A stretch of 64,000 nt of DNA, from contig NC_135997.1 of assembly GCF_048128805.1 (NCBI RefSeq), positions 12,193,116-12,257,115 on the forward strand, in the 5' to 3' direction. Shown piece by piece: positions 26,449-36,885 of this stretch; the stretch's first letter is position 1; every line of letters begins with the position of its first letter. The position numbers and the translations under genes were made by a program. Source of the stretch: Centroberyx gerrardi (taxonomy: Eukaryota; Chordata; Actinopteri; Beryciformes; Berycidae). The notes under the pieces were generated by a model that made no database searches, had not been told where the DNA came from, and worked only from the letters and a program-made list of their open reading frames with translations.

Positions 26449-27289
26449 CTACATACGCACAGGTATTGGACTTTGAGCGAGAGAGTGAGTACATCCTAGT
26501 GCTCAGTGCTCAGAACCCTGTTGCTCTGGTCCGTGGTCGCTACGGACCCGCGTCCACGGCAACTGTCTCCATCTACGTTGACGACGTGAACGAAGGTCCG
26601 ATCCTGTCCCAAAGCCATTACGAGGTCACAGTCAGAGAGGGCGAGGAACCGGGGCGGGTTATTGCCACTATCCGGGGTTACGACCCTGACTCTCACCCAA
26701 TCAGGTAAGCCAAGGATTATTGAACAGGAATAATTAACAATAACCCCAATTCAGGAAGTCAGAGACATGGAGTATTTCATTTATGATTTTTAAGAGTTGT
26801 GTGTGCTTTCCTTTTCCCTGTTTTTGCCCAGATACTCTCTGCGAGGCGACACCAAGAGGTACTTTTCAATAGGGAAATATTCCGGTGAGCTGAAGACTGT
26901 GCAGGCCTTGGACAGAGAGGAGAACAGCACCTACACCATGGAAGTCATTGCTGTGGACGGACGTAAGATGGCTTCCATGACGACGTTGTTAATTACCGTA
27001 CAGCTATTTGATCAAAGGCTGCATTGTTGAGAGAATATTCTAGAAATCCATAGATGAAGTGATGGAATATTATGAAACCTTGAATAGAGTGCAGTATAAT
27101 GAATAAAAACATCACACACAGGTGGATGGGACATGTGCTTGAATGTGACTCAGTAGTCCCAATTTATTTTTGAAAAAGGTTCTCACATTTTACCTCCAAA
27201 TCTCACCTTGTCAGGCCTCGTGAGACTGTTCTGTGCAAATTGTATCTTGGAAACTCAAGGATAGAATTGTCAGAAAAATAAGAGCACGT

Positions 27290-27327
<38 letters not shown>

Positions 27328-29122
27328 AACTTGAACTTGAAACAGAAGGCACTGCATTCAGACATTCAGCCCATGCAATGAGAGTGCAGTTTCCCTCTTC
27401 TTCTGCTTCTAAAAACTAGTCACAGTTACCTTTCAGATTCATTTTATTTCATGTCCATATGTGCAACACTTAAAGTAAACCCAAAGTAACCCATAGTGTA
27501 CAGCACTAGGTCTACAGTGTAGGATACAGCAGTCATTATTTGAAAACTAGGAAATGTTAGTTGCCCTAAGCATATTCTGTTGCAGTCTCCCTTCATTCTC
27601 TCCTATAAGTTCCAGTTATTCCAGTTATCTTTATGTTATTTTGTTTGTCAGGAAACTCTTCCTTGTCTGCTTCCACCCTGGTGACCGTCCAAATCCTGGA
27701 TGTGAACGACAACAGCCCGGTGCTCGTTGGGGACTACTCCTGGAAGTACCTGTGTACGCCCCGCTGGGAGGACCAAGCCCTGGTGCTGGCCTCACGGGAC
27801 AGCGATGGGCCGCAGCATGGAGGGCGACTCAACTTCTCCCTTCGCAGCGATGCCACCGTCCGACGCAACTGGAAGCTAACACCCATCAATGGTGAGGTGA
27901 ACTCAGACCAGGTGAACCCAGCCACCCCACAGCATGCCTGTTTTATGATTCACCATGGAAAGAGAGGCCAGTCAAGTAAGGTCAAATTGCCCATGGCTCC
28001 TTCAGATGTTTGTGTATCAGATGAAACATCAAGGATTATACAGGAAATGACTAAACAGAAAAGGACTTTTTCATCCTCAGCTGCTGTGAGAGGGCAACAG
28101 TGCAACTATTAGCCAATTCTTGCCAAAAACAACAATTTCATTGATTTTAATGGTTATCAAAGGGGACATTGTGCAAATAGATGCTATTTAAATATGCCTC
28201 ATGAGGATAGTAATATTCTGAATATGCTCCTTGTCTTACAAAAATAAACACTTTTGTTTATCCTACTGTGACTTCTACCCATTGGAATACTTAATGCTCA
28301 CTCAAAGACACAGTTAGTGGCATTACTAAACTTCCTTTTCCTCTTTGGTAAAAATCACTGAATTTCGACAACGTTCCCCCAATACAGAAAAGTTGTCAGA
28401 CAGAGTGATGTCATTATGCCACGAGGCTGTGCAATGTGACAGAACTGACAAATAGGTTTTGAAATAGGCCACTGCCAATGACATGACTTTAGAAAAGAGT
28501 AAATAACGTGGACATTGAGTTAGCTCCAGTGTGTTGAGTGCTGTGAGTTTTATGAATTGAAACAGGCAGTACGCCATAAGTGGCTAAAGTTGTGTGCACA
28601 GTCAGAGGAACAGAGTGATCTGGCCTGGAAGACTTGCAAATTGCCTCGTTCTAGCTTCTTCCTTTATAATTTCCTCAGTTCTATCTGGGATGGGAATTAT
28701 AACATAATGACCCTCTTTTTGCAGTTGTAAACTGCCAGCAATGTGCTAAGTGAATGGCTTCAGACTCGTTCGCTGCTGTCATCAAGTCTTTTCATACAGC
28801 TCAACCATTTCCCTCTCGATTTTTTTCTTATCTCCCTCTTTCAATCCCCTGTTCCTGTCGGTATTGATTCAGCCCAGCTGTAATTATATTTTCTGTGTAA
28901 TTTCTATGACGTCGCCGCTGGGTTCCTGCCAGCTAATGGAAGCTAAAAGAGGAATCTCCCAGAATGCTTTGCACCCGGTCACAGCAGCACCAATAATGTC
29001 TGCTAGTGCCAGTAATATCAGTTTTAGAGTACAGATTTTACATGCTCTACCTCTTTTCTTCTTTCCAGTGCTTTCTTTCCTCTTTTTCAATGATCCTGCA
29101 CACCAAAAGGAGACAGGTGGAC

Positions 29123-29156
<34 letters not shown>

Positions 29157-31923
29157 ATGGTCACTGACCCCAATTCTTTCAGAGACTCAAGCGTGCCTTG
29201 TTGACGGTTCTTCTCAATACATGGTTAGGAAATCTATTAATGAGGCAGCACACTCTTATTCCATTCATGTCCAGTCTAAGCAGCTGTACTTAGCATGAAG
29301 AAAATATAGAAATACATATGTCTGTAACACATTTGAAAACTTTGATAGACTTTGATATTTTAATGTAAAAATGCTTCCTGGTATCATAATTTTCCAAAAG
29401 ATTTTTTTGGCAGCTGGTCCATAAAACAAAACTAGGAAAATGTCACATAAAATATATCACACTTAAGTCTAAGTCTGTTGTGTTCACTGTTAAGTCTAAA
29501 CAGTGAATACAGCTGAAAATAAAAAAAAGACAGACGCCTCTTTAGAGGTGTGACACAGCTCTTGCAGCTCTTGACAGACAAATGGAACATGAAGGGGAAT
29601 GACGGTAAGGGGTGAGCGTGGGGTTTGGGACCCTCAGATAAGGGTTCAAACAGCTTGATAAACCCCTTCTCTTTACAGCACAGGGTTTTACGTCACGCAG
29701 CCAGCCGTGTCTTTTGGAAAGATTTACAGAGATTAGATAAAGAGTTAGTCACTTTAGACCGCTCCAAACACAACTCTTCTTTCTCATGTGTTTTGCAGTG
29801 GTCATTTATGGACCTCAGTTTGAAAACTGATAGTAGAAATTTTTTAAATATTTTAATTTGTATAAGTAAATGTAATTAAAAATGCATTAAATGAAGTAGA
29901 AACGATTTGTCTCAAAAACCATGAAGGTTTTGCCTTTCTTTAAATTTATCAGAACTGGAAAATTACAACAACTAATTAAAAAAGTTGCATCCATATCAGT
30001 CTCCAGCCAGCACCGCATATTGCATTCAGTTACAATAGTTTTGGTTCAACATTGTACATACTGTATATGATTATACTGAAAACACAGGGTTTCTGCCCCA
30101 CCTCTATCTACCATTTTCTATCCCATCATACATTTCTCATTCAGTTAAAGGTGTCTCTTCTAATCTCTCTTCAACCATGACCTCATCATTCGAGCAAAGT
30201 GAGAAGATGATTGCGTCTGGCTAATAAATATTTATATCACAAAGTACACATCTGCACAATCCACACAGCATTTGTTTTTTAAATTAATATTCAATGTTTA
30301 TCATCTTAGTCACCAAGGGAATGTGTTTTTTCCCACAGACACCCACACCAACCTGTCCTTAAACATCCCATACCTGGCCCCGGAGGTCTACACTGTGCCC
30401 TTCACCATCTCCGACAGCAGCTCTCCTCCCAGGAGCACCTTCATCAACCTGCCAGGTAATGCGGATACCGCCGGCTGACGAGCTAAAGCCAGCGCAGAGA
30501 GGCTACAGGACAAAAGGGTAGGAATAATCAATAGAGATCAACCCAGGAGAGGCAATGCACCAGCACTGTTGTTGTTTATTAATGATGCTGTGGGGCTTTA
30601 GCAATGATTTTCCCAGGCTTGGGATTATAAAGCTCTTCGAAGACTGTGTTTTGCTCAACAAAATCTACACACACTGCACTTACATGACACAGAACAACAC
30701 ATATATAACGTCTGACACATGCAACTCTGTTTCACTATTCATTATTCCTATGACCCAGCTCATTTGTAATATATTAATTTCTGTTTCCTACAGGCAGAAA
30801 CAAGAGAAGAGTTAGTTCCTCGATCTGTGATATCATACAGATGCACAGCTCCACAGCAAAGTTCCAGTTAAATGTTAAATAATAAATGTAAACCACAAAG
30901 TCAGTCTCCCATTAATCATCAATGGAGCAGGTTTATAGCCATAGGAAAAGGTGTTCATGTTCACAAATCCCAATTAAACTGTTGGGAGGCAGTTAAACCT
31001 CCAGGGATGTAGGCAACAAACATGTTAATCCTCGCTATAATGGGAATTATTGTAGTCCCTGTTTAGTCAGCACCAGAAGTGTGACCAAGTCAACTTTGTT
31101 CAAGTCTCAAGTCTAAATATAGATCACGATCACCAAGTCAATTCAGAAAAAATCAAGAGTCCAGTATCAATTTAATTCAATGCAATATGGTATTAATAGG
31201 ATAAAAACTTGGTAAGTGCATCATGAGTTTGATTTCTATAATCAGTTTCAACTTCAATAAATGCAATCATGCAAATCTCATAACTTTCAATCTAAGTCAT
31301 TTACATAAACACAAGATCTTTTGTCAATACTTTAGAAACCTTTTCAAGTCATCAAAGTCAAGTCCCAAGTCACCAGTACCCAAGTCAAGTCTCAAGTATT
31401 CTCTTCATGCAACTCAAGTCTCAAGCAATTAAAACTGTGACTCGAGTCTGACTCAAGTCCAAGTCATGTGACTCCAGTCCCCTGCTCTGGTCAGAACCAC
31501 TGTGATGTGTCATATTATAATGTATTGTAATGGCATCCTCGATCTGTGGAATGTTTTTGTCTTTCCTTCTTCCCCCTAGTGACAGTCTGCCCCTGCAACA
31601 TCAGAGGAAACTGCAAAATGGCTGCCAAGCAGTTGCAGGGCATGCCGACCATCCAGTCTACAGTGGGCATTCTGCTTGGCACCTTTGGGGTCATAGGTAA
31701 GATAAAAAGGCTGAGAAAAGGAGTTTTTTTTTATTGCAACTGTACCAGCTACTTTTACAGAATAAATAAGCCATAAGATAGTTAAGCCTTGTGCATCTCT
31801 CTGTGCCTTTTCTTCACTCCAGGAACTATCCTCATTGTTGTTTTTGTGAGGCTGTCCTACCAGAACCCCAAACCGCCCAGCAAAACGAACCAGGAGAGGG
31901 TTCCCTTGAAGATTTCACTGTAA
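4681..31923 (+). CDS. cdh16: Cadherin-16 (Ksp-cadherin), 7D-type cadherin, complete
   Basis: Seventeen coding exons: 4681-4725, 4844-4942, 6963-7097, 7646-7775, 8031-8189, 10109-10305, 14963-15088, 17176-17326, 18342-18554, 19386-19462, 21840-22031, 26463-26704, 26832-26962, 27652-27891, 30339-30455, 31580-31696 and 31823-31923. They total 2472 nt, 823 aa plus TAA (human 829). Phases agree at every junction. Residues 1 to about 26 form a signal peptide, with Met9 as an alternative start. The mature protein begins with a VPENYDG strand. Ca-binding signatures follow: LDRE 82-85, DKNDN 113-117, DRD 147-149, LDRE 290-293, DANDN 324-328, DENNN 432-436, DVNEGP 549-554, LDREEN 615-620 and DVNDN 649-653, fitting seven EC repeats. 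A membrane-proximal VCPCNIRGNC (754-763) precedes a transmembrane helix at about 780-799 and a 24-residue tail ending VPLKISL. The tail has no catenin-binding region, as in CDH16/CDH17. Mammalian CDH16 is a basolateral adhesion protein of kidney tubule epithelium; the same role here is inferred. Confidence 0.96.
4943..6962 (+). other. cdh16 intron 2
   Basis: Two kilobases of AT-rich intron. No gene, clear transposon end or long tandem repeat was recognised. The minus-strand frame at 5416-5745 has no domain. Confidence 0.6.
7098..7645 (+). other. cdh16 intron 3
   Basis: Ordinary AT-rich intron with a poly-T stretch near 7201-7216. It ends in a (TG)n array directly before the acceptor (separate entry). 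Confidence 0.6.
7604..7632 (+). repeat. (TG)n array in the cdh16 intron 3 acceptor region
   Basis: About 14 TG units lie 13 nt before the exon at 7646, where a polypyrimidine tract is expected. The intervening sequence is gcacgcgttccgcag. Confidence 0.95.
8321..8400 (+). repeat. Dispersed repeat, copy A
   Basis: Contains TCTTGCTCATGGACACTTCA followed by GACAC and GAACCTG, then TCCTCC. The same series of blocks in the same order occurs at 45517-45600. This is a recurring fish-genome repeat by my recollection; the family name is not certain. It abuts the transposon at 8407. Confidence 0.55.
8407..8711. mobile_element. Non-autonomous DNA transposon with TTAA target duplication (305 bp)
   Basis: The left end reads AGTCCCCATGAAAT and the right end is the inverse of AGACCCCATGAAAT. 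TTAA is present immediately outside both ends (8403-8406 and 8712-8715). TTAA duplication is typical of piggyBac and Kolobok elements. No transposase is present. It is inserted in cdh16 intron 5. Confidence 0.8.
9447..9503. repeat. (CA)n microsatellite
   Basis: A nearly perfect 57-bp CA array preceded by GGCA repeats, in cdh16 intron 5. Confidence 0.97.
10322..10722. mobile_element. hAT-like non-autonomous transposon (401 bp) beside a splice donor
   Basis: An identical 8-bp sequence, GCGTAATC, flanks the element at 10314-10321 and 10723-10730. The ends are short inverted repeats (CTAGCCTG at the left, CAGGCTA at the right). An 8-bp target duplication is characteristic of the hAT superfamily. 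The interior has no transposase frame. The duplication starts only 9 nt after the end of cdh16 exon 6 (10305). Confidence 0.75.
10871..10960. repeat. Interstitial telomere-like tract with an inverted junction
   Basis: Degenerate TTAGGG repeats run to about 10935 and then switch to CCCTAA orientation (gctaaccctagggctaaccc). This makes a small head-to-head structure in cdh16 intron 6. Confidence 0.9.
13892..13917. repeat. (CT)n microsatellite
   Basis: About 12 CT units in cdh16 intron 6. Confidence 0.9.
14201..14231. repeat. Interstitial telomere repeat (CCCTAA)n
   Basis: Five perfect CCCTAA units followed by CCCTAGG, in the same cdh16 intron as the tract at 10871. Confidence 0.93.
14929..14955 (+). 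repeat. (TG)n array in the cdh16 intron 6 acceptor region
   Basis: A TG array with one TA interruption ends 7 nt before the exon that begins at 14963; only ttatctag separates them. Confidence 0.95.
15089..17175 (+). other. cdh16 intron 7
   Basis: Contains a pentamer tandem repeat at 16436-16550 and otherwise AT-rich sequence without recognised features. The donor is CAG|GTCTGT, a weak match to consensus. Confidence 0.55.
16436..16550. repeat. Shifting pentanucleotide tandem repeat
   Basis: AAGAT units run first, then AACAT units, then GACAT-like units in a single array, as if one pentamer changed step by step. The AAGAT part presents repeated GATAAG, a GATA-factor-like word. Confidence 0.9.
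17339..17409. repeat. (ATCT)n microsatellite
   Basis: About 17 tetramer units, one of them carrying a G, starting 13 nt after the end of cdh16 exon 8. Confidence 0.96.
17500..17640. repeat. Probable dispersed repeat (AGTAACTAATTAC type)
   Basis: Repeated GTTACTTT/AAAGTAAC words and an end reading ACTGTCACCAACACTG. This matches a composition I recognise from many fish genomes. The borders are uncertain. Confidence 0.4.
18555..19385 (+). other. cdh16 intron 9
   Basis: More than half of this intron is one TTAA-flanked transposon (18636-19100). The remainder is unique sequence with no supported feature. Confidence 0.6.
18636..19100. mobile_element. Non-autonomous DNA transposon with TTAA target duplication (465 bp)
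   Basis: The left end is AGGAACAATTAGTAATAT and the right end is the inverse of AGGAACAATCAGTAATAT: 18 bp with one mismatch. TTAA flanks both ends (18632-18635 and 19101-19104). No transposase is present. It belongs to the piggyBac/Kolobok-type TTAA class by target site only. Confidence 0.85.
19479..19511. repeat. (AC)n microsatellite
   Basis: The array begins 17 nt after the end of cdh16 exon 10 (19462). Confidence 0.96.
20837..20872. repeat. (CA)n microsatellite
   Basis: An 18-unit CA array in cdh16 intron 10. Confidence 0.96.
22094..22180. repeat. (CA)n array with 12-bp higher-order units
   Basis: The first half repeats a 12-bp unit, CACACACACAGA, about three times, and the second half is pure CA. 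The array starts about 60 nt after the exon 11 donor. Confidence 0.93.
22722..22807. repeat. (TG)n compound microsatellite
   Basis: Two TG arrays separated by a short TTATGT interruption near 22752-22757. Confidence 0.96.
24368..25275. mobile_element. Candidate non-autonomous transposon (about 0.9 kb) with GTAATCC-rich ends
   Basis: The left end carries CATGTAACGGGATTAC and the right end the inverse of CATGTAACAGGATTAC: 16 bp, one mismatch. The interior repeats AATCC/GATTAC words. The target duplication was not resolved, so the exact borders are approximate. Confidence 0.55.
25969..26038. repeat. (TG)n followed by a 25-G homopolymer
   Basis: A TG array of about 45 bp runs directly into 25 consecutive G residues (26014-26038), in cdh16 intron 11. 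The G run could fold as a quadruplex on the plus strand. Confidence 0.95.
26421..26448 (+). repeat. (TG)n array in the cdh16 intron 11 acceptor region
   Basis: A TG array ends about 14 nt before the exon at 26463, leaving only ctacatacgcacag between them. Confidence 0.95.
26963..27651 (+). other. cdh16 intron 13 with an (AC)n array
   Basis: An (AC)n array lies at 27292-27322. The rest is AT-rich and shows nothing else. Confidence 0.6.
27892..30338 (+). other. cdh16 intron 14 with a (TG)n array
   Basis: A (TG)n array lies at 29125-29155. A 182-codon open frame (28750-29298) spans low-complexity sequence and has no domain. No transposon end was recognised. Confidence 0.55.
30456..31579 (+). 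other. cdh16 intron 15
   Basis: About 400 bp of this intron is the CAAGTC-rich repeat at 31070-31490 (separate entry). Nothing else was recognised. Confidence 0.55.
31070..31490. mobile_element. CAAGTC-rich dispersed repeat
   Basis: Dense CAAGTC/GACTC words (tgactcaagtccaagtcatg near the right end) and imperfect inverted ends: ACCAGA...GACCAAGTCA at the left, and the inverse of ACCAGAG...GACTGGAGTCA at the right. I recognise this as a very common fish interspersed repeat. The family name and exact borders are uncertain. Confidence 0.6.
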
Positions 31924-32441
31924 CTAGGAGGGTGTCTCATGTCCTGCTTACTGTCCTGACTAGCTGTCCCATCGCCCGCCGAGGGCCAGCAAGAGATGAC
32001 AGCAGTAACAGTAAGGAAGTTTAATGGGGTTAAGGCTGATTCGTTCTCAAGTCAGTGAATTCAAGTGACCATGAATGTTCGAATGTGAATGTTGTTATTT
32101 CAGTCATTGGATCAAAGAAAGTAAAAAGACCCAGTGTGACTTTTAGATTAGTCAAGATGTCTGATGTATATTTGAACTCCTTAGGCCTCTGCCTGAGAAC
32201 AATACTGTCGTTTATGTTGTTTCATTTTTTTTTTTACTGATTATTACCACTACATTGCATGTACCTGTTATTTATTTATGTTAAAAATGTCAGGTTATTG
32301 AGCTCTGATGCTGTTTGCTTGATTTTTAATTATGATTGATAGATTGATTATGATAGATTGTGATAAAAATGTAAATCAGAAAAAAAACATGACTGTAAAT
32401 TTTGATTTTGGATTTTCAGTTAACACAGAAACAGAATTAAA
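31924..32441 (+). other. Probable cdh16 3' UTR
   Basis: Non-coding sequence after the TAA. No AATAAA was found close by; ATTAAA at 32436-32441 is a possible signal. The extent is inferred. Confidence 0.35.
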
Positions 32442-33598
32442 ACGTGTTCCCAGCACATGTAATTACATTTAACATTATATCCATTCAAAAAAGAGAAAAA
32501 TGCTGTTCTTTTATTCTCTCCATTAATGTATGCTGTAAGGGTGATATGAGCCTGTGGGTTTGAACATCACGCCTTTTAAATCTGCATGTAATCATTCCTC
32601 TACTCTGCAGCTACCTTCTATCTTCCACCTTATAGACCAAAATACTTTTAATCTAATGAGACAGTCTAATGAAATTGTCCTGTGTCTGTAATCGCATTAG
32701 CGGCCGAGCTCCAGTCTCTGTGATTGTGGCAGTCTGAATGCTGACCTGGACGACCCAACAGGCAAGCAAAGCTATATTCAGACCAAAGTGTTGCTATGAA
32801 TAGATCAACTGAAGGTTCACTGACTGTCGTTCGCCCAACTGTGTCCAGTGAACTATCCATCTTTCATTTTCAAAACAGTAAGCTTGAATATATTATAATA
32901 GTATAATATAATATTTATCTGTGAACTACCTTTCACTCTATTGCATCACTTGAAACTCAGTTGGACATTATAGTCACTTGATAGCTTTCTCCACAAGCTA
33001 CAGTATAGTATGAATACATTTAAGACTTATTATGTTTAGGCTGTTTATTTTAACAGAATCAGGAATAATAGATTGGAAAGACTGACTATGTATTGCCTAG
33101 CACAGGACACGTTTTCAGAGTAGGTCTGAACTCAGAAATATGTCTAAATATGCTCCACCAAAAGTTTATTCTGTACAAACACACAACATTTCTACATGAA
33201 TTGGTCTTCATTAGGTGTGTTGATTACTACCCACAATGCCATTTATATAGTATTCCATACCAGACAGCCACACATTCAAATGGCGCCATCTGTGTACATT
33301 CCATTATTTTCAATATGGGTTAAATACATCTCATTCATATCAGTCTCAATCACATAATCACAAGTTACTCTGACTCAGAGAAAAATACAAGTGCAAAAAC
33401 CTCCATATTTTATTCCATACAATCATATTAGACGAGAACATAAGAAGTGGTACATAAACATAATTACAAATATTCCAAACTGGGTTTTTTTTCTTAACAT
33501 GATTTTTCAAATATTCAAAACTTTTTTCCAATTTGTACATGATAGGGAGAGAGAGAGAGGACAAGCCCTCACATCTGTGTGCAGGTTAGCAGCTGTGC

Positions 33599-33622
33599 TT
33601 TTTTTTTTTTTTTTTTTTTTTT
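33599..33622. repeat. Poly-T tract
   Basis: A 24-nt T homopolymer, possibly the tail of a retrocopy inserted on the minus strand, but no parent sequence was recognised next to it. Confidence 0.85.
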
Positions 33623-34471
33623 ATCTTCCAGGCTAGAGCTAAAAGCCTGTTGTGGCGCAAAGCAGGACACAATCACAGATTCAGCAGCTCATCCTCTCTA
33701 ATGTTCCAGCTCGCATGAAGTGGAGGAGAAAATACGGCAACAACGGAACAGAAGCGAGCTGGCACCATCTAAAAATAACCGCATTTACATATCCACTATT
33801 ACAAATACATGTGCAGAGACGCTCCCTCAACCGGATGTTTTCAATGTGCGCTGAATCACCAAAGACACAAAACAATACTGCTACTACACATCCATTACCC
33901 ATTTAGTAAGGCTATTTTTAGCCGCAGCCAACTATTCCCAATCATAGTTCAGCATAATAGGAAAGTGTACTTAACGGGACCCTGAGGGAGATGGGAGGGC
34001 AGAGGGGAGGGGATTAGCCTGTGACCCGGGGTCAAGCGTTTGTACGTCTGTGAGGCAATGAGCCTCCAACTTTAGCCTCTATGTGTTCCAACTGATCCTC
34101 GGAGGACCGGGGCGGTTCAGCTGGCTGGACAGGGGCCGAAGGCAGCAGAGGAGAGAGATGGAGACGAGAGTTTCAATCGCTTCAAGTAGCTTGGGAAATG
34201 AGAGGTAATTCACCACATATGGATGGATGCTCAGGGACAGGAACAGAGGAGCAGCGGTCGGTTTTCCCCAACTCTTTCCACTGCTGGGTTACGGACACAG
34301 TGGAGTGTTTTTCCTAATCCCTCCTCCCTCCGTTCCAAGTTCCCTCGCAGCCTCGTCTATTTTAAGCTTATTTTAAGATTGTGCAATTTTCCTATCTGTA
34401 GTTGTTAGGGGAGGGGGTTTTCTGTGTATCGATACTGATAAGTCCTACTTTATTTTAAATGTGACAATTAA

Positions 34472-34573
34472 CCCCCCCCCCTCCCGCCCCCCCAACACAC
34501 ACACCACCACACACCTACACGCACTCACACACACACACACACACACACATACACACATACACACACACACACA
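34472..34573. repeat. C-rich tract followed by (AC)n
   Basis: A C-rich tract (34472-34493, interrupted by T and G) runs into an impure AC array. Confidence 0.92.
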
Positions 34574-36824
34574 TTGCAAAAACTGACAGACTTAGACTTA
34601 GTGAAATCATCTTACTGCACTGGAAGATAATTTTACCGGTTTCAACAACTTTTACTTTTTTTCAGGATAATGTAACTTGTTTCAGGACACTTGGGAAAAG
34701 TGAAATTGTCTTGGAGAAAGTTTCTTGATTCAAAATTTTCTTCATTGTTTTATGATGGTTTCTTAAAAGAAGTCATATTGGCATGTATCAAGTGAAATTT
34801 ATTGAAGCCAGCAAGATTATCTGCCAGTACAGTGAGATAAATTTGACTAAAAATACCATGAAATAAGCTTGTTAGGTCTAGAAACAAGATAAAATCACTG
34901 GACAAGTTGTCATTTTTTGCAGCAATTTGTTTCACCTTAAGCTGGTTGAACCCATTAACAGAGACACACACCACCATGCATATGCTATGTTTTCAGTTGG
35001 TCAGTTTAACAGGGAACCGCCATCATATTGTTGCCAGATTTTAACAGAATGAAAAACGCCTCTCTCCTGCTGCCAGCACTCTGGGCAGACAGAGGAGAAA
35101 CCCGCCTGTTTGGAAGGACTTCACTGCCATCATCACCATCAATAACCACCTGCTATTTAAAAATAACAGTTTAATCTGTCTTAAAGTCAGCAGCACATTT
35201 GTTTTTTTTCCTATCGTGATTAATTTAACAGGGCTACAACTCCTATAACCCCATCTCCTGTGTTCGTTAGACAGAAGTCAGCTGAAGGTTAAATAGCGAG
35301 AAAGGACAGCCTACATCCCTTATCCAGTATTAGAAACGTATAAACTGCCCTGATCCGATGCATACTTAATCAGTTTGGGCGTCTGTATCTCTTGTGGGTT
35401 TGGAGAGGGTCAAGCACGAAATCCAATTTGTATTTGATGTGATACTGATCTACTCAGGGGCTGAGGTCTCTGCAGACAACCAGTCCGTTGTTCATTCAAG
35501 TGTTCTGCTGTACCGCCATACACGTGTGGGGGTCAGGTACAGATATATATACAGTGCTCATTTGCATTTTGATTACACGATGCTGATTGCATTTCAACTT
35601 GAGCCGAACACCTTGTTATCATCTTATTTATGAACGCATATAGGCCTTCATTTGAATTTCTGCCGTATAAAAGTTCACACTAAATCAGGCAGAGGAGCAT
35701 GTAGAATAAAAAAAAAACAAACAAGTTAAAAGCATGAAAGTTTTTCCCCTTTGAAGTGACCTTGGGAAATGTTGCAGCAAATGTGAGTGAGACAGAGTGT
35801 GGGAATAAACTTACTGGTAGTTGTTTCAGTGACTCCTGCTCTTTCAGTAAATTATGTTTGACTAATATAAATTGCCTGCAATTACTGGCACTTGGGAAAG
35901 GTCAGAGGCTGTTAGGGTTTTCCATGTGCACAGTAAATTGATCTACTGACAGGAATGGTGCTGCTGTAAAAAACTCACTGGTGCATTATATTGCATCATT
36001 GTGGTTGATGTGCTCCAGCTGTCTACTTTAACGGTAACACAGGAACTGCAGTGTACCCGACAGACATTTTGAGATCAACAGCGAAGCTTCAACAAACGCT
36101 GCTCTCTTCAAGGGAATCTCAGGTTGATGAAAACATCAGAAACAAACAGTTTGTATGGTCCAGCCTTCCATCAACCCTGCTGGTTTGGGTATAGAGTCGA
36201 GTTGACCTGAGGTTGGAAGAGGCTGCGACACTGTCTTGTTTTCAAAACCCCTGATTTTCTTGCTGGCAGCATGAGAAGCTGTTAATCCTCTGTTTACTAC
36301 AGCTCCACTCCAGACTCAGAACAGATGCTTTGTCCCTCTCTATTTTCATGTCTACTGACATCACCTGTGAAAAAAAAATAGAGTGCCTTTTTGTGCTATA
36401 TTATGTGCAGCAACAATGCCCCTTGAGACACATTTAGAAATGAAATGTTTCGCAGGAAAGGCTTTAAAAGAGAGAGAGAGGGCCCTACATGGTTCCGTCT
36501 TTTATTTCTTTGTCCTCCAAACATTCATTTCATACAATTTGGTGTTCTGAACAGGAAGACTAGTTGAACTGCTTGTCACATGAAATGAACATTTGACAGG
36601 GTATGTGCGTCACTCACATGCTATTTATGGTATTTCAGAGACTGTAATCATTCTTACATTTCAGAGCTTCAGGACCGGAAGGTGGAAATCGACAGCAATT
36701 TGACTCAAATAGCAGCTGGAATATATACTGTATATATAGATATATATAGAGAGAGAAATAAGAAAACCACACTTAATTTGCCACTCAGCACTGTCTGTAC
36801 CTCTAACATAATTAGCATGGGGTT

Positions 36825-36833
36825 TAGATAGAC

Positions 36834-36882
<49 letters not shown>
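36825..36882. repeat. (TAGA)n microsatellite
   Basis: About 14 tetramer units (GATA/TAGA) with one GACA variant near the start. An AT-rich near-palindrome, tatatactgtatatatag, lies about 100 bp upstream near 36722-36740. Confidence 0.95.

Positions 36883-36885
<3 letters not shown>

Larger units (their letters stand above)
22032..26462 (+). other. cdh16 intron 11
   Basis: A 4.4-kb intron packed with simple repeats: (CA)n 22094-22180, (TG)n 22722-22807, (TG)n plus G25 25969-26038, and (TG)n 26421-26448. It also holds a roughly 0.9-kb transposon candidate (24368-25275). The span 22820-24360 is AT-rich with ATTACGTTAACAGGATTA-type words and no ORF of note. Confidence 0.55.

Noticed and set aside
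28750..29298. 182-codon plus-strand open frame
   Set aside because: It lies inside cdh16 intron 14, runs through a (TG)n array giving Cys-Val repeats, and has no homology I recognise.
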